From CAIVPM01 sp049242865 (GTDB lineage: Bacteria > Bacteroidota > Bacteroidia > Chitinophagales > Chitinophagaceae), in contig JBMLOR010000147.1 of the NCBI GenBank assembly GCA_049242865.1, positions 1-32,759 of the forward strand: DNA of 32,759 bases. The letters are read 5' to 3'. The stretch's first letter is position 1. Each line of letters starts with the position of its first letter. Made by a program: the position numbers and the translations under genes. Positions 23,468 through 31,265 of the stretch are shown here, one piece after another. The notes beneath the pieces are model-generated. The model ran no database searches. It had not been told where the DNA came from and was given only the letters and a program-made list of their open reading frames with translations.

Positions 23468-24973
23468 TTGAGTAATATAAAAAAACTAGCTGGTGCAACC
23501 ATGTGGTATGGTGTAAGTTCTATTTTGGCTAGGTTAATAAATTATTTACTTACTCCTTATTTAACCAATGCTAGTCATATTTCGGTAAGTGATTATGGTA
23601 AAATGAGTTTGGTTTATGCTGCTATTCCTATGCTCAATATTTTATTTACCTATGGCATGGAAACTACCTATTTTAGATTTAGCAAACCTGGCGAACAAGG
23701 CAAAAAAGTATATAGCACTATTGGTATTTCAATTCTAATAACTACCATTTTATTTAGTTATTTATTGCTAAATAATGTACATGGTTTAGCACAAATTGCA
23801 GGTGTGGGCGACTTGCCAATTCTCATTAATATCTCTATTTTTATAATTGCTTTTGATACTTTAAGTATGTTGCCTTTTTCAAAACTAAGGCAAGAAGGCA
23901 GGCCCATAAAGTTTGCATTAGCAAAGGTTTTTGGTATTTTAATCAACATTGTTTTTACTGTATTTTTTATAAGTTATTGTCCGTACGCTTTAAAGCAAAA
24001 TCCAAACAGTTGGGTAGGCTTTGTTTTTAATCCAACATCAAACCCAATTGAGTATGTTTTGTGGGCCAATCTTATACAAGCTGTATTTACTTTTTTAGTG
24101 TTATCTAAAGAATTCTTTAGCATAAAACTGCAATTCGATTTTAGTTTATGGAAGCAAATGATGCAATACAGTTGGCCATTAATTATTGTTGGTATTGGAG
24201 CTATGATTAACGAAACTTTTAGTAGGCAAATGCTCAATTGGTGGCTCAATGGCACTAAAGAATTTAAGGAGGAGCAAGTTGGCATTTTTAATGCATGTTA
24301 TAAATTATCAATTTTAATTACCCTTTTTATACAAGCATTTAAAATGGGTGCCGAGCCTTTCTTTTTTAAACAAGCCGAATCTGGTAATCCACAAAAAACA
24401 TACGCTAGAGTAATGAAATTTTTTGTGATTGTAATTACAACTATGTTTTTAGTAGTGGCTTTGTTTTTGCCCATTTGGAAACATTTTATTGGTCCAAAGT
24501 ATTGGAGTGGTTTAAGTATTGTACCCATACTTCTTTTGGCTAATATGTTTTTGGGTGTTTATTACAATTTAAGTATTTGGTTTAAACTGGGCAACAAAAC
24601 AACTGCAGGGTTAGCAATAACATTAGTTGGCTCGGCTATTACACTGCTCATAAATTACACATTTATACCAAAGTATGGTTTTGTAGCTTGTGCTTGGGCA
24701 ACTTTTTTTTGCTATGGTAGTATGATGGTGTTAAGTTATTTATGGGGTCAAAAAGTATATCCTGTTCCCTACAAATGGAAAAAATTGGTTGCTTATTTTG
24801 TAATAGTTGTGCTATTGTTTTTTGTTCAAAAATTACTCCTTTTGTTGTGGGATAATGTTGTATTTAGTTTGGCAATTGGGGCTTTGTTACTATTGCTTTA
24901 CTTGAAATTTTTATTGCTTGTAGAAAAGAATGAATTTAAAAAACTGCCTTTTGTAGGAAAATATATAAAATAA
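23468..24973 (+). CDS. polysaccharide biosynthesis flippase (MOP/Wzx type)
   Basis: Multi-pass membrane transporter, 501 residues, moving lipid-linked glycans across the inner membrane. The start MSNIKKLAGATMWYGVSSILARLINYLLTPYLT is the standard MOP/Wzx opening, with repeated hydrophobic segments throughout (12-14 predicted helices) and the second half beginning MMQYSWPLIIVGIGAMINETFSRQML. The TTG start at 23468 is the only fit, with no ATG before the first helix. Downstream there is a 340-bp gene-free gap. No glycosyltransferase cluster is adjacent, so the substrate is unknown; MurJ is unlikely given the absence of its conserved charged pattern by eye, but this could not be tested. Confidence 0.87.
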   Translation: MSNIKKLAGATMWYGVSSILARLINYLLTPYLTNASHISVSDYGKMSLVYAAIPMLNILFTYGMETTYFRFSKPGEQGKKVYSTIGISILITTILFSYLLLNNVHGLAQIAGVGDLPILINISIFIIAFDTLSMLPFSKLRQEGRPIKFALAKVFGILINIVFTVFFISYCPYALKQNPNSWVGFVFNPTSNPIEYVLWANLIQAVFTFLVLSKEFFSIKLQFDFSLWKQMMQYSWPLIIVGIGAMINETFSRQMLNWWLNGTKEFKEEQVGIFNACYKLSILITLFIQAFKMGAEPFFFKQAESGNPQKTYARVMKFFVIVITTMFLVVALFLPIWKHFIGPKYWSGLSIVPILLLANMFLGVYYNLSIWFKLGNKTTAGLAITLVGSAITLLINYTFIPKYGFVACAWATFFCYGSMMVLSYLWGQKVYPVPYKWKKLVAYFVIVVLLFFVQKLLLLLWDNVVFSLAIGALLLLLYLKFLLLVEKNEFKKLPFVGKYIK

Positions 24974-25313
24974 CAAAGGTGAGATTGGTAAATGACATTT
25001 TTATAGCAGTATCTTGCCTACAATTGTTCTTGTATGTAGCAAGTTATATCGCATTGGTTTAATATTTTTAGCAACTTGTTCAATTAATAGTATTGATTTA
25101 TACTTACTTGTTTTGAGAAAATATTCCTACGCAAGTTTTCAAGCATTTTTATTCCTCAAATTTTTAAAAAATATAAGCTCAATACCTATATTTATCCCAA
25201 ATTAAACGATTGACAAGCTGCTTTTTGAGTTTTTTGTTTTAAAAATTTACAATAAACTAATACAATAATTTGTACGTAAACTCAAGTTACAGCTACACTA
25301 AGTTGAAAATATT
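24974..25313. other. 340-bp gene-free gap before the sugar operon
   Basis: No convincing gene. The best frames are a 63-codon TTG-initiated frame (25014-25205) and a 27-codon GTG frame (24980-25063), both hydrophobic and without family features. The last 80 bp are A+T rich and include TAATTTG (about 25266-25272), a partial match to the TAnnTTTG box, 42 bp before the operon's first ATG. No terminator of quality and no clear operator was seen. Confidence 0.5.
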
Positions 25314-26957
25314 ATGAGCAATAAAGTTTTAAAAATTCATCCCCTCGATAACGTGTTAGTTGCTTTAACTGATTTGTTTGCAGGTGACGAAATATATTTT
25401 GAGCATAATACTTATCAATTGCAAGAATCTATCCCTTCAAAGCACAAGTTTTTTATAAAAAATATGCAACATGGGGATGAAGTTAAAATGTATGGTGTAA
25501 CTGTTGGTAAAATTTGTGTGGATGAAGTATTGCAAGGACAAAAAATGAGTGTTGAAAATACAAAACATGCCGCTGAACCCTATGCTCTTCGTGCTACAAA
25601 TTATCAGTGGCAACCTCCTGATATTTCAAAGTTTATTCATAAAACTTTTGATGGATATCATAGACAAGATGGTTCTGTGGGCACAGCAAATTATTGGCTT
25701 TTTTTGCCAACCGTTTTTTGCGAAAACAGAAATTTAGACGTAATTAAAGAAGCTTTGCACCACAACTTAGGTTATACTGTTAGCGATAAATACAAAAGTT
25801 TTACCAACGCTTTGGTAAATGCTTACGAAAAAGGAGAGGATATAGAATCTTTGAAAATTTCTTTAAGTACTAACAGCCCAAAACAAAGGTTATTTAAAAA
25901 TATTGATGGCATAAAATTTTTAAATCACAATGGTGGATGTGGTGGTACAAGACAAGATGCTGAACTATTAAGTAAATTATTAGCGGCTTATGCCGATCAT
26001 CCAAATGTTGCAGGTGTTACAGTTTTAAGTTTGGGTTGCCAACATTTACAAGTTGCAAATTTTATAGATGATGTAAAAAAACGAAATCCATCTTTCAATA
26101 AACCTTTGTTGGTATTCGAACAACAACAAACTAAAAGCGAGGAGCAACTTATTCAAGATGCAATAATTCAAACGTTTAAGTGTTTGGTGGAAGCTAATAA
26201 ACAAGAGCGAAAACCAGCACCTTTGAGCAAATTGTGCATTGGTGTTAAATGTGGTGGAAGCGATGGTTTTAGTGGAATTTCTGCTAATCCCGCTGTGGGT
26301 TACACAGCAGATTTATTGGTGGCTTTGGGCGGAAAAGTTTTGCTTGCAGAATTTCCAGAACTATGTGGTGCTGAGCAGCAATTAATTGATAGAAGTGTAA
26401 ATGAAGCAGTTGCTAAAAAATTTATTCGTTTAATGGAGGAGTACGATGCTCAAGCCCATGCAGTGGGTAGTGGATTTTTTATGAATCCTTCTCCAGGCAA
26501 TATAAAAGATGGGTTAATTACAGATGCCATTAAAAGCACTGGAGCTTGTAAAAAGGGTGGAACTTCTCCTGTAGTTGATGTGCTAGATTATACAGAACCT
26601 GCTACAATTTCTGGCTTAAGTTTGGTTTGTACACCTGGTAACGATGTTGAAGCTACAACTGGCAAAGCTGCAAGTGGTGCAACATTAATTTTATTTACCA
26701 CAGGGCTTGGCACACCAACAGGTAATCCTGTTTGCCCTGTTATAAAAGTTGCCACAAATTCTAAGTTGGCTGAAAAAATGAGTGATATTATTGATATAAA
26801 TACAGGTAGCATAATTGAGGGTACAACAACCATTGAGCAAATGGGTGAAGAAATTTTAGAATATTGTATTAAAGCTGCTAGTGGAGCAATAATTCCAAAA
26901 GCAGTGCAATTAAATCAAGATGATTTTATTCCTTGGAAAAGAGGTGTGTCGTTATAA
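25314..26957 (+). CDS. UxaA-family sugar-acid dehydratase, probable L-fuconate dehydratase
   Basis: Iron-dependent hydro-lyase of the altronate/galactarate dehydratase family, 547 residues. An N-terminal SAF domain (about 1-90; HPLDNVLVALTDLFAGDEI, IPSKHKFFIKNMQHGDEVKMYG) precedes the catalytic domain with GYHRQDGSVGTANYWLFLP, NGGCGGTRQD (C209), SLGCQ (C242) and VKCGGSDGFSGISANPA (C313), likely metal-site or active-site residues. The family removes water from hexonates to give 2-keto-3-deoxy acids. Altronate itself is unlikely because no uronate genes are near; placement with fucose genes suggests L-fuconate to 2-keto-3-deoxy-L-fuconate. A split UxaA homologue also sits in the Campylobacter jejuni fucose locus. 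It starts the seven-gene operon. Confidence 0.88.
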   Translation: MSNKVLKIHPLDNVLVALTDLFAGDEIYFEHNTYQLQESIPSKHKFFIKNMQHGDEVKMYGVTVGKICVDEVLQGQKMSVENTKHAAEPYALRATNYQWQPPDISKFIHKTFDGYHRQDGSVGTANYWLFLPTVFCENRNLDVIKEALHHNLGYTVSDKYKSFTNALVNAYEKGEDIESLKISLSTNSPKQRLFKNIDGIKFLNHNGGCGGTRQDAELLSKLLAAYADHPNVAGVTVLSLGCQHLQVANFIDDVKKRNPSFNKPLLVFEQQQTKSEEQLIQDAIIQTFKCLVEANKQERKPAPLSKLCIGVKCGGSDGFSGISANPAVGYTADLLVALGGKVLLAEFPELCGAEQQLIDRSVNEAVAKKFIRLMEEYDAQAHAVGSGFFMNPSPGNIKDGLITDAIKSTGACKKGGTSPVVDVLDYTEPATISGLSLVCTPGNDVEATTGKAASGATLILFTTGLGTPTGNPVCPVIKVATNSKLAEKMSDIIDINTGSIIEGTTTIEQMGEEILEYCIKAASGAIIPKAVQLNQDDFIPWKRGVSL

Positions 26958-26973
26958 CTATTAAAATTTAACT

Positions 26974-27738
26974 ATGTTCTCATTAATTAATAAAACTGCA
27001 ATTGTTACAGGTGGAGGGAGTGGTATTGGTAAAGCAGTTGCCATAATACTTGCCAAACAAGGAGCAACTGTTTTTGTTGCTGATTTAAGTAAAGAAAATG
27101 CCGAAACTACCACTAACGAAATTGTTAAATTGGGCTTTCATGCAGAGGCTGTAATGTTAGATGTTGCAAATCAAGCACAAGTAACAGAAGCGTTTAGCAA
27201 AATTGATAGTATAGATATTTTAGTTAACTGTGCTGGTATTAGCCACATTGGAAATGCTGTAAATACAAGTGAAACTGATTTTGATAAAGTATACACCGTT
27301 AATGTTAAAGGCACCTACAATTGTTTACATGCAGCTATTCCTTTAATGAAAAAAAATGGGGGTGGTAGTATTGTAAACATAAGTTCTATTGCAGCTAAAG
27401 TTGGACTTGCAGATAGATTTGCTTACAGTATGAGTAAAGGTGCTGTGTATGCCATGACACTGAGTGTTGCAAAAGATTATATTAATGATAATATTAGATG
27501 CAATTGCATTTCACCTGCAAGGGTGCATACCCCTTTTGTAGATGGTTTCTTAGCTAAAAATTATCCAGGGAAAGAACAAGAAATGTTTGAAAAATTATCA
27601 AAATCTCAACCAATTGGTCGAATGGGTACACCAAACGAAATGGCTGGGTTAGTATTATATTTATGTAGTAGTGAAGCAAGTTTTATTACAGGAACTGATT
27701 TTGGTATTGATGGTGGTTTTGTAACCTTGAATAATTAA
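26974..27738 (+). CDS. SDR dehydrogenase, probable 2-keto-3-deoxy-L-fuconate dehydrogenase
   Basis: NAD(P)-dependent short-chain dehydrogenase, 254 residues, classical type. The cofactor loop is TGGGSGIGKA (12-21), with D37 after the second strand (FVADLS) favouring NAD+. NCAG (85-88), N110 and the catalytic set S138, Y151, K155 (FAYSMSKGA) are all present. The C-terminus ends GTDFGIDGGF, as usual. In the oxidative L-fucose pathway an SDR converts 2-keto-3-deoxy-L-fuconate to the 2,4-diketo acid, which the next gene product can cleave. An alternative role as the first L-fucose dehydrogenase (as for the Campylobacter SDR FucX) is possible, but the AKR at the operon end fits that step. It lies 16 bp after the dehydratase gene. 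Confidence 0.88.
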   Translation: MFSLINKTAIVTGGGSGIGKAVAIILAKQGATVFVADLSKENAETTTNEIVKLGFHAEAVMLDVANQAQVTEAFSKIDSIDILVNCAGISHIGNAVNTSETDFDKVYTVNVKGTYNCLHAAIPLMKKNGGGSIVNISSIAAKVGLADRFAYSMSKGAVYAMTLSVAKDYINDNIRCNCISPARVHTPFVDGFLAKNYPGKEQEMFEKLSKSQPIGRMGTPNEMAGLVLYLCSSEASFITGTDFGIDGGFVTLNN

Positions 27739-27873
27739 AATGTTCAACAACGCCCTGAACGTTGAAGTGAGTGACACAACAGGTGCTAAATAGTATTACT
27801 AAAGCTAGTAAAATAAAATAATTTTTTAATCAACATCCGCTTAGTAAAAGGATGTAACAAAAATGATGGTCTT

Positions 27874-28731
27874 ATGAAATTAATTCGTTTTGGAGCATTG
27901 GGTAATGAAAAACCTGGTGTACTTATTAATGGCACTTATTACGATGTAAGTGATTTTGTACAAGATTACAATGAACATTTTTTTGAAAACAATGGTTTAG
28001 AAAAATTAGCTACAATAATTGCTGAGCAAGGTAATAAATTGCCTGTTGTTGCTGAAAACGAGAGATTAGGCAGCCCAGTTGCTCGCCCTTCAAAAATTGT
28101 GTGTATTGGTTTAAATTACGCTAAACACGCCAAAGAAACCAATGCACCAATTCCTAAGGAGCCTATCATATTTATGAAGTCTACCACAAGTTTAGTTGGT
28201 CCTTATGATAACATTGTAATTCCAAAAAACTCTGAAAAAACTGATTGGGAAGTTGAATTGGCTTTTGTAGTTGGCAAAAAAGCTAGCTATGTAAACGAAG
28301 ACGAAGCCATGGATTATGTGGCAGGTTATGTGTTGCATAACGATGTTAGTGAACGTGAGTTTCAATTAGAAAGAGGTGGCACTTGGGATAAAGGCAAAGG
28401 TTGTGATACGTTTGCACCTATAGGGCCTTGGCTAGTTACTAAAGATGAAATTGAAAATCCTCACAAATTGCGTTTGTGGCTAAAGTTGAATGGGAAAACC
28501 ATGCAAGATGAAAACACTGATGATTTAATTTTTAATATTCCATTTTTAGTTTCGTACATCAGTCAGTTTATGACTTTATTACCAGGAGATATTATAAGTA
28601 CAGGAACTCCAGCAGGTGTGGGCCTTGGTTTTACACCTAATATTTACTTAAAAGCAGGAGATGTTGTTGAACTTGGAATAGATGGTTTGGGCGTAAGCAA
28701 GCAAAATGTTGTTGCTTATCCATCAAAATAG
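27874..28731 (+). CDS. FAH-family hydrolase, probable 2,4-diketo-3-deoxy-L-fuconate hydrolase
   Basis: Fumarylacetoacetate-hydrolase-fold enzyme, 285 residues, which cleaves C-C bonds in acyl-pyruvates. KIVCIGLNYAKHAKE (74-88) is the fold signature; the metal ligands are E126 and E128 in DWEVELA and D157 in HNDVSER. GDIISTGTPAGVG is the final active-site motif. In the oxidative fucose and rhamnose pathways this family hydrolyses the 2,4-diketo-3-deoxy sugar acid to pyruvate and L-lactate, which matches the neighbours. A 135-bp gap separates it from the SDR gene; it holds two small inverted repeats (TTCAAC/GTTGAA, 27743-27766, and ACATCC/GGATGT, 27833-27855), so an internal promoter or leader is possible. 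Confidence 0.9.
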   Translation: MKLIRFGALGNEKPGVLINGTYYDVSDFVQDYNEHFFENNGLEKLATIIAEQGNKLPVVAENERLGSPVARPSKIVCIGLNYAKHAKETNAPIPKEPIIFMKSTTSLVGPYDNIVIPKNSEKTDWEVELAFVVGKKASYVNEDEAMDYVAGYVLHNDVSEREFQLERGGTWDKGKGCDTFAPIGPWLVTKDEIENPHKLRLWLKLNGKTMQDENTDDLIFNIPFLVSYISQFMTLLPGDIISTGTPAGVGLGFTPNIYLKAGDVVELGIDGLGVSKQNVVAYPSK

Positions 28732-28735
28732 TTAC

Positions 28736-28768
28736 AAACAATTCCAACTGTTTTAGTTGGAGTTGTTT
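28736..28768 (+). terminator. intra-operon hairpin between FAH and fucP genes
   Basis: AAACAATTCCAACT (28736-28749) pairs with AGTTGGAGTTGTTT (28755-28768) in a 14-bp stem (one G-T wobble) with a 5-nt loop, 5 bp after the FAH stop. No T run follows at once, so it may be a weak terminator, a processing site or an RNA-stability element. Confidence 0.5.
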
Positions 28769-28840
28769 GATTAAAAGCTTTTGTGTGATTTAAAGCGTAG
28801 GTTTATCTTTTAAAATAATTTTCTATTCAATGGTTGCCAC

Positions 28841-30088
28841 ATGAAAAAACAAAACAATTATTTATTTCCATTTATTTTGATAACCAGCTTATTTTTTTTG
28901 TGGGGGTTTGCTCATAATCTCGATCCTATTTTAATTCCTCATTTAAAACGATCCTTCACCTTATCAACTTTGCAGGCTTCTTTAGTTGATTCTGCAGTTT
29001 TTATAGCCTACTTTTTAATGGCTTTGCCAGCAGGGTTTATCATGAAAAAATTTGGCTATAAAATGGGTATTATTAGCGGATTGGTGTTGTTTGCTATAGG
29101 TTGTTTTTTGTTTTTGCCTGCAGCCAACTTTCAATCATATAATTTTTTCTTAGTTGCGTTATTTATAATAGCTTGTGGCTTAACCATTTTAGAAACTGCA
29201 GCCAACCCATTTGCAGCAGCACTTGGCGATGCTGCTACTTCTACACAAAGGCTAAACCTAGCACAATCTTTTAATGGGTTAGCAGCAGCTTTAGCACCAA
29301 TTGTAGGAGCAAAAATTATTTTAACTAAAGGTTATAGTGATGCAGAATTGAACGCTATGACTGAAACTGCAAAGAAATTGGCACTTGCAACAGAGGCATC
29401 CTCGGTAAAAACGCCCTATTTAATTTTAGGATTAGTTCTTTTAGCAATTGCTGCTTTATTTGCGTTTGCTACATTGCCTAATATCCAAGAAAAACAACAA
29501 GAAACATCAACAAAAAGCATTTGGCATACATTTAAACATCAACATTTAAAATGGGCTGTAGTAGCACAGTTTTTTTATGTAGGTGCACAAGTTTGTGTGT
29601 TTAGTTTATTCATATTATATGCATCAAAGTCGGCATCTTTAACACAAATAAAAGCAGCAGAATTCCTAGGTATTTGTGGCATTGCATTTTTAGTAGGAAG
29701 ATTTTTAGGTACTATTTTTATGAAGTATATAGCACCCCAAAAACTGTTGGCACTATATGCTTTAATCAATATTGTTTTGTGTTTTGTAGCTATTGCTACA
29801 TCTGGCTTAATTACTGTTTATGCTGTAATTGGTATTTGCTTTTTTATGTCAATTATGTTTCCTACCATTTTTGCTTTAGGCATAAAAGATTTAAAAGGGG
29901 ATACCGAATTTGGAAGCAGCCTAATAATAATGAGTATTGTTGGCGGTGCTGTTTTGCCACTAGTTTTTGGATATATTAGTGATGTTTCAGGTAACATTCA
30001 ATATGGCTATTTAGTACCCTTAGTTTGTTTTGCAGTTATTTTTTGGTTTGGATTAAAAGGCTATAAAGTTAAAAATACCAACAATTAA
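28841..30088 (+). CDS. fucP: L-fucose:H+ symporter-type permease
   Basis: Major-facilitator sugar importer of the FucP/GluP group, 415 residues with about 12 transmembrane helices. LWGFAHNLDPILIPHLKRSF (20-39) is the helix-1 motif, AGFIMKKFGYKMGIISGL the MFS loop 2-3, and ILETAANPFAAALGD (116-130) with E118 corresponds to the essential Glu of E. coli FucP. At the place of E. coli Asp46 (NNLND-I) this protein has Pro29, with Asp28 one residue earlier, so proton coupling may be arranged differently. L-fucose is the best guess, though related permeases take glucose, galactose or other sugars. The gene follows a 109-bp gap with a hairpin and leads into the mutarotase gene 2 bp downstream. Confidence 0.88.
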   Translation: MKKQNNYLFPFILITSLFFLWGFAHNLDPILIPHLKRSFTLSTLQASLVDSAVFIAYFLMALPAGFIMKKFGYKMGIISGLVLFAIGCFLFLPAANFQSYNFFLVALFIIACGLTILETAANPFAAALGDAATSTQRLNLAQSFNGLAAALAPIVGAKIILTKGYSDAELNAMTETAKKLALATEASSVKTPYLILGLVLLAIAALFAFATLPNIQEKQQETSTKSIWHTFKHQHLKWAVVAQFFYVGAQVCVFSLFILYASKSASLTQIKAAEFLGICGIAFLVGRFLGTIFMKYIAPQKLLALYALINIVLCFVAIATSGLITVYAVIGICFFMSIMFPTIFALGIKDLKGDTEFGSSLIIMSIVGGAVLPLVFGYISDVSGNIQYGYLVPLVCFAVIFWFGLKGYKVKNTNN

Positions 30089-30090
30089 TT

Positions 30091-30423
30091 ATGGCAAGAT
30101 ATTGTTTGGCATTAGATTTAATTGATGATGCTGCATTAATTGCAGAATACGAATATTGGCATAAAAATGTTTGGCCCGAAATTATTGCAAGTATTAAAGA
30201 TGCGGGTATAACAAACATGGAAATTTACAGAACAGGCAATCGTTTGTTTATGATTATGGAAACCAATGAGCATTTTGATAGTGCAAAAAAAGCAGCAGCA
30301 GATAATGCCAATCCAAAAGTTCAAGAGTGGGAAAAACTTATGTGGAAATTTCAACAACCTTTACCTTGGGCTAAAGAAGGAGAGAAATGGATTTTAATGG
30401 ATAAAATTTTTAATTTGGAATAA
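30091..30423 (+). CDS. RhaM-family sugar mutarotase
   Basis: A 110-residue aldose-1-epimerase-like protein of the L-rhamnose mutarotase family (DUF718). The conserved blocks are LDLIDDAALIAEYEYWHKNVWPEI (8-31), MEIYRTGNRLFMIMETNEHFD and ANPKVQEWEKLMWKFQQPLPWAKEGEKW. The fold is a dimeric ferredoxin-like barrel; a His and Trp-rich pocket binds the sugar. In rhamnose operons it interconverts L-rhamnose anomers; beside fucP and fucose-type genes it most likely supplies the anomer used by the dehydrogenase. FucU, the usual fucose mutarotase, is a different family and is not present. The stop codon overlaps the next ATG by 1 base (TAATG). Confidence 0.9.
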   Translation: MARYCLALDLIDDAALIAEYEYWHKNVWPEIIASIKDAGITNMEIYRTGNRLFMIMETNEHFDSAKKAAADNANPKVQEWEKLMWKFQQPLPWAKEGEKWILMDKIFNLE

Positions 30424-31256
30424 TGCAACAACCCATTTTAGATGCACATCAGCATTTTTGGCATTATCATTCATCCACTCATGGATGGATTAATGATGAA
30501 ATGTCTACAATTCGAAAAGATTTTTTACCCAAACATTTACTTCCAGTTTATCAGCAAAACAATGTAGATGGTTGTGTTGCTGTACAAGCTGATCAAACTT
30601 TAGATGAAACTTATTTTTTATTGCAACTCGCACAACAACATGAGTTTATCAAAGGCGTTGTAGGTTGGATAGATTTGCAAGCAGATAATATTGATGCTGA
30701 ATTAGAACATCTGCAAAATTTTAGTAAACTCAAAGGCTTTAGGCATATTTTACAAGGCGAGTCGCCCTCATTTATGCTACAACCCAAATTTTTAAATGGA
30801 ATATCTACTTTAAAAAATTTTAATTACACCTACGATATTTTAATTTATCCTCATCAATTGTCAGCAGCGAATGAGTTGGTAAAACTAAATCCTGAAATAA
30901 AATTTGTAATCGATCATTTGGCAAAACCCTATATCAAAAATGGTTTAATAGATGATTGGGCTAAGCAAATTAAGCAAATTGCAAATTACAGCAATGTTTA
31001 TTGTAAGATAAGTGGGTTAGTAACTGAAGCTGACTTTGCAAATTGGCAACCAGAAATTTTTAATCCATATTTAGATGTTGTTGTAGCGGCATTTGGTACA
31101 AAAAGATTGATGTTTGGTAGCGATTGGCCAGTTTGTTTGGTTGCAGCTAACTATGAAAGTGTATTGCAAATTGTAAAAAATTACATCAATAAACTTTCAA
31201 CACATGAACAGGCTGATATTTTATACAATAATGCAGTCAATTTTTATAATTTATAG
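30423..31256 (+). CDS. amidohydrolase-superfamily lactonase, probable L-fuconolactonase
   Basis: TIM-barrel hydrolase, 277 residues, of the COG3618 group. Metal or active-site residues are seen in LDAHQHFW (H9, H11), VIDHLAKP (H165) and LMFGSDWPV (D234). COG3618 members hydrolyse sugar lactones such as L-fucono-1,5-lactone and L-rhamnono-lactone. Its place after the mutarotase and before the aldo/keto reductase fits the step L-fuconolactone to L-fuconate. Translational coupling to the mutarotase is indicated by the TAATG overlap. The Campylobacter jejuni fucose locus also contains an amidohydrolase of this kind. Confidence 0.88.
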   Translation: MQQPILDAHQHFWHYHSSTHGWINDEMSTIRKDFLPKHLLPVYQQNNVDGCVAVQADQTLDETYFLLQLAQQHEFIKGVVGWIDLQADNIDAELEHLQNFSKLKGFRHILQGESPSFMLQPKFLNGISTLKNFNYTYDILIYPHQLSAANELVKLNPEIKFVIDHLAKPYIKNGLIDDWAKQIKQIANYSNVYCKISGLVTEADFANWQPEIFNPYLDVVVAAFGTKRLMFGSDWPVCLVAANYESVLQIVKNYINKLSTHEQADILYNNAVNFYNL

Positions 31257-31265
31257 CAAAATATT

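Noticed and set aside
25014..25205. 63-codon frame after the flippase gene
   Set aside because: TTG start, composition like translated intergenic A+T DNA, no motif; a 27-codon GTG frame at 24980 is equally unsupported.
27739..27873. Small inverted repeats between SDR and FAH genes
   Set aside because: Arms of only 6 bp (TTCAAC/GTTGAA and ACATCC/GGATGT) are too short in A+T-rich DNA to call a riboswitch or terminator.
29674..29979. 101-codon frame rich in Cys, Tyr and Trp
   Set aside because: Out-of-frame reading of fucP; the composition is that of a shifted membrane-protein gene.
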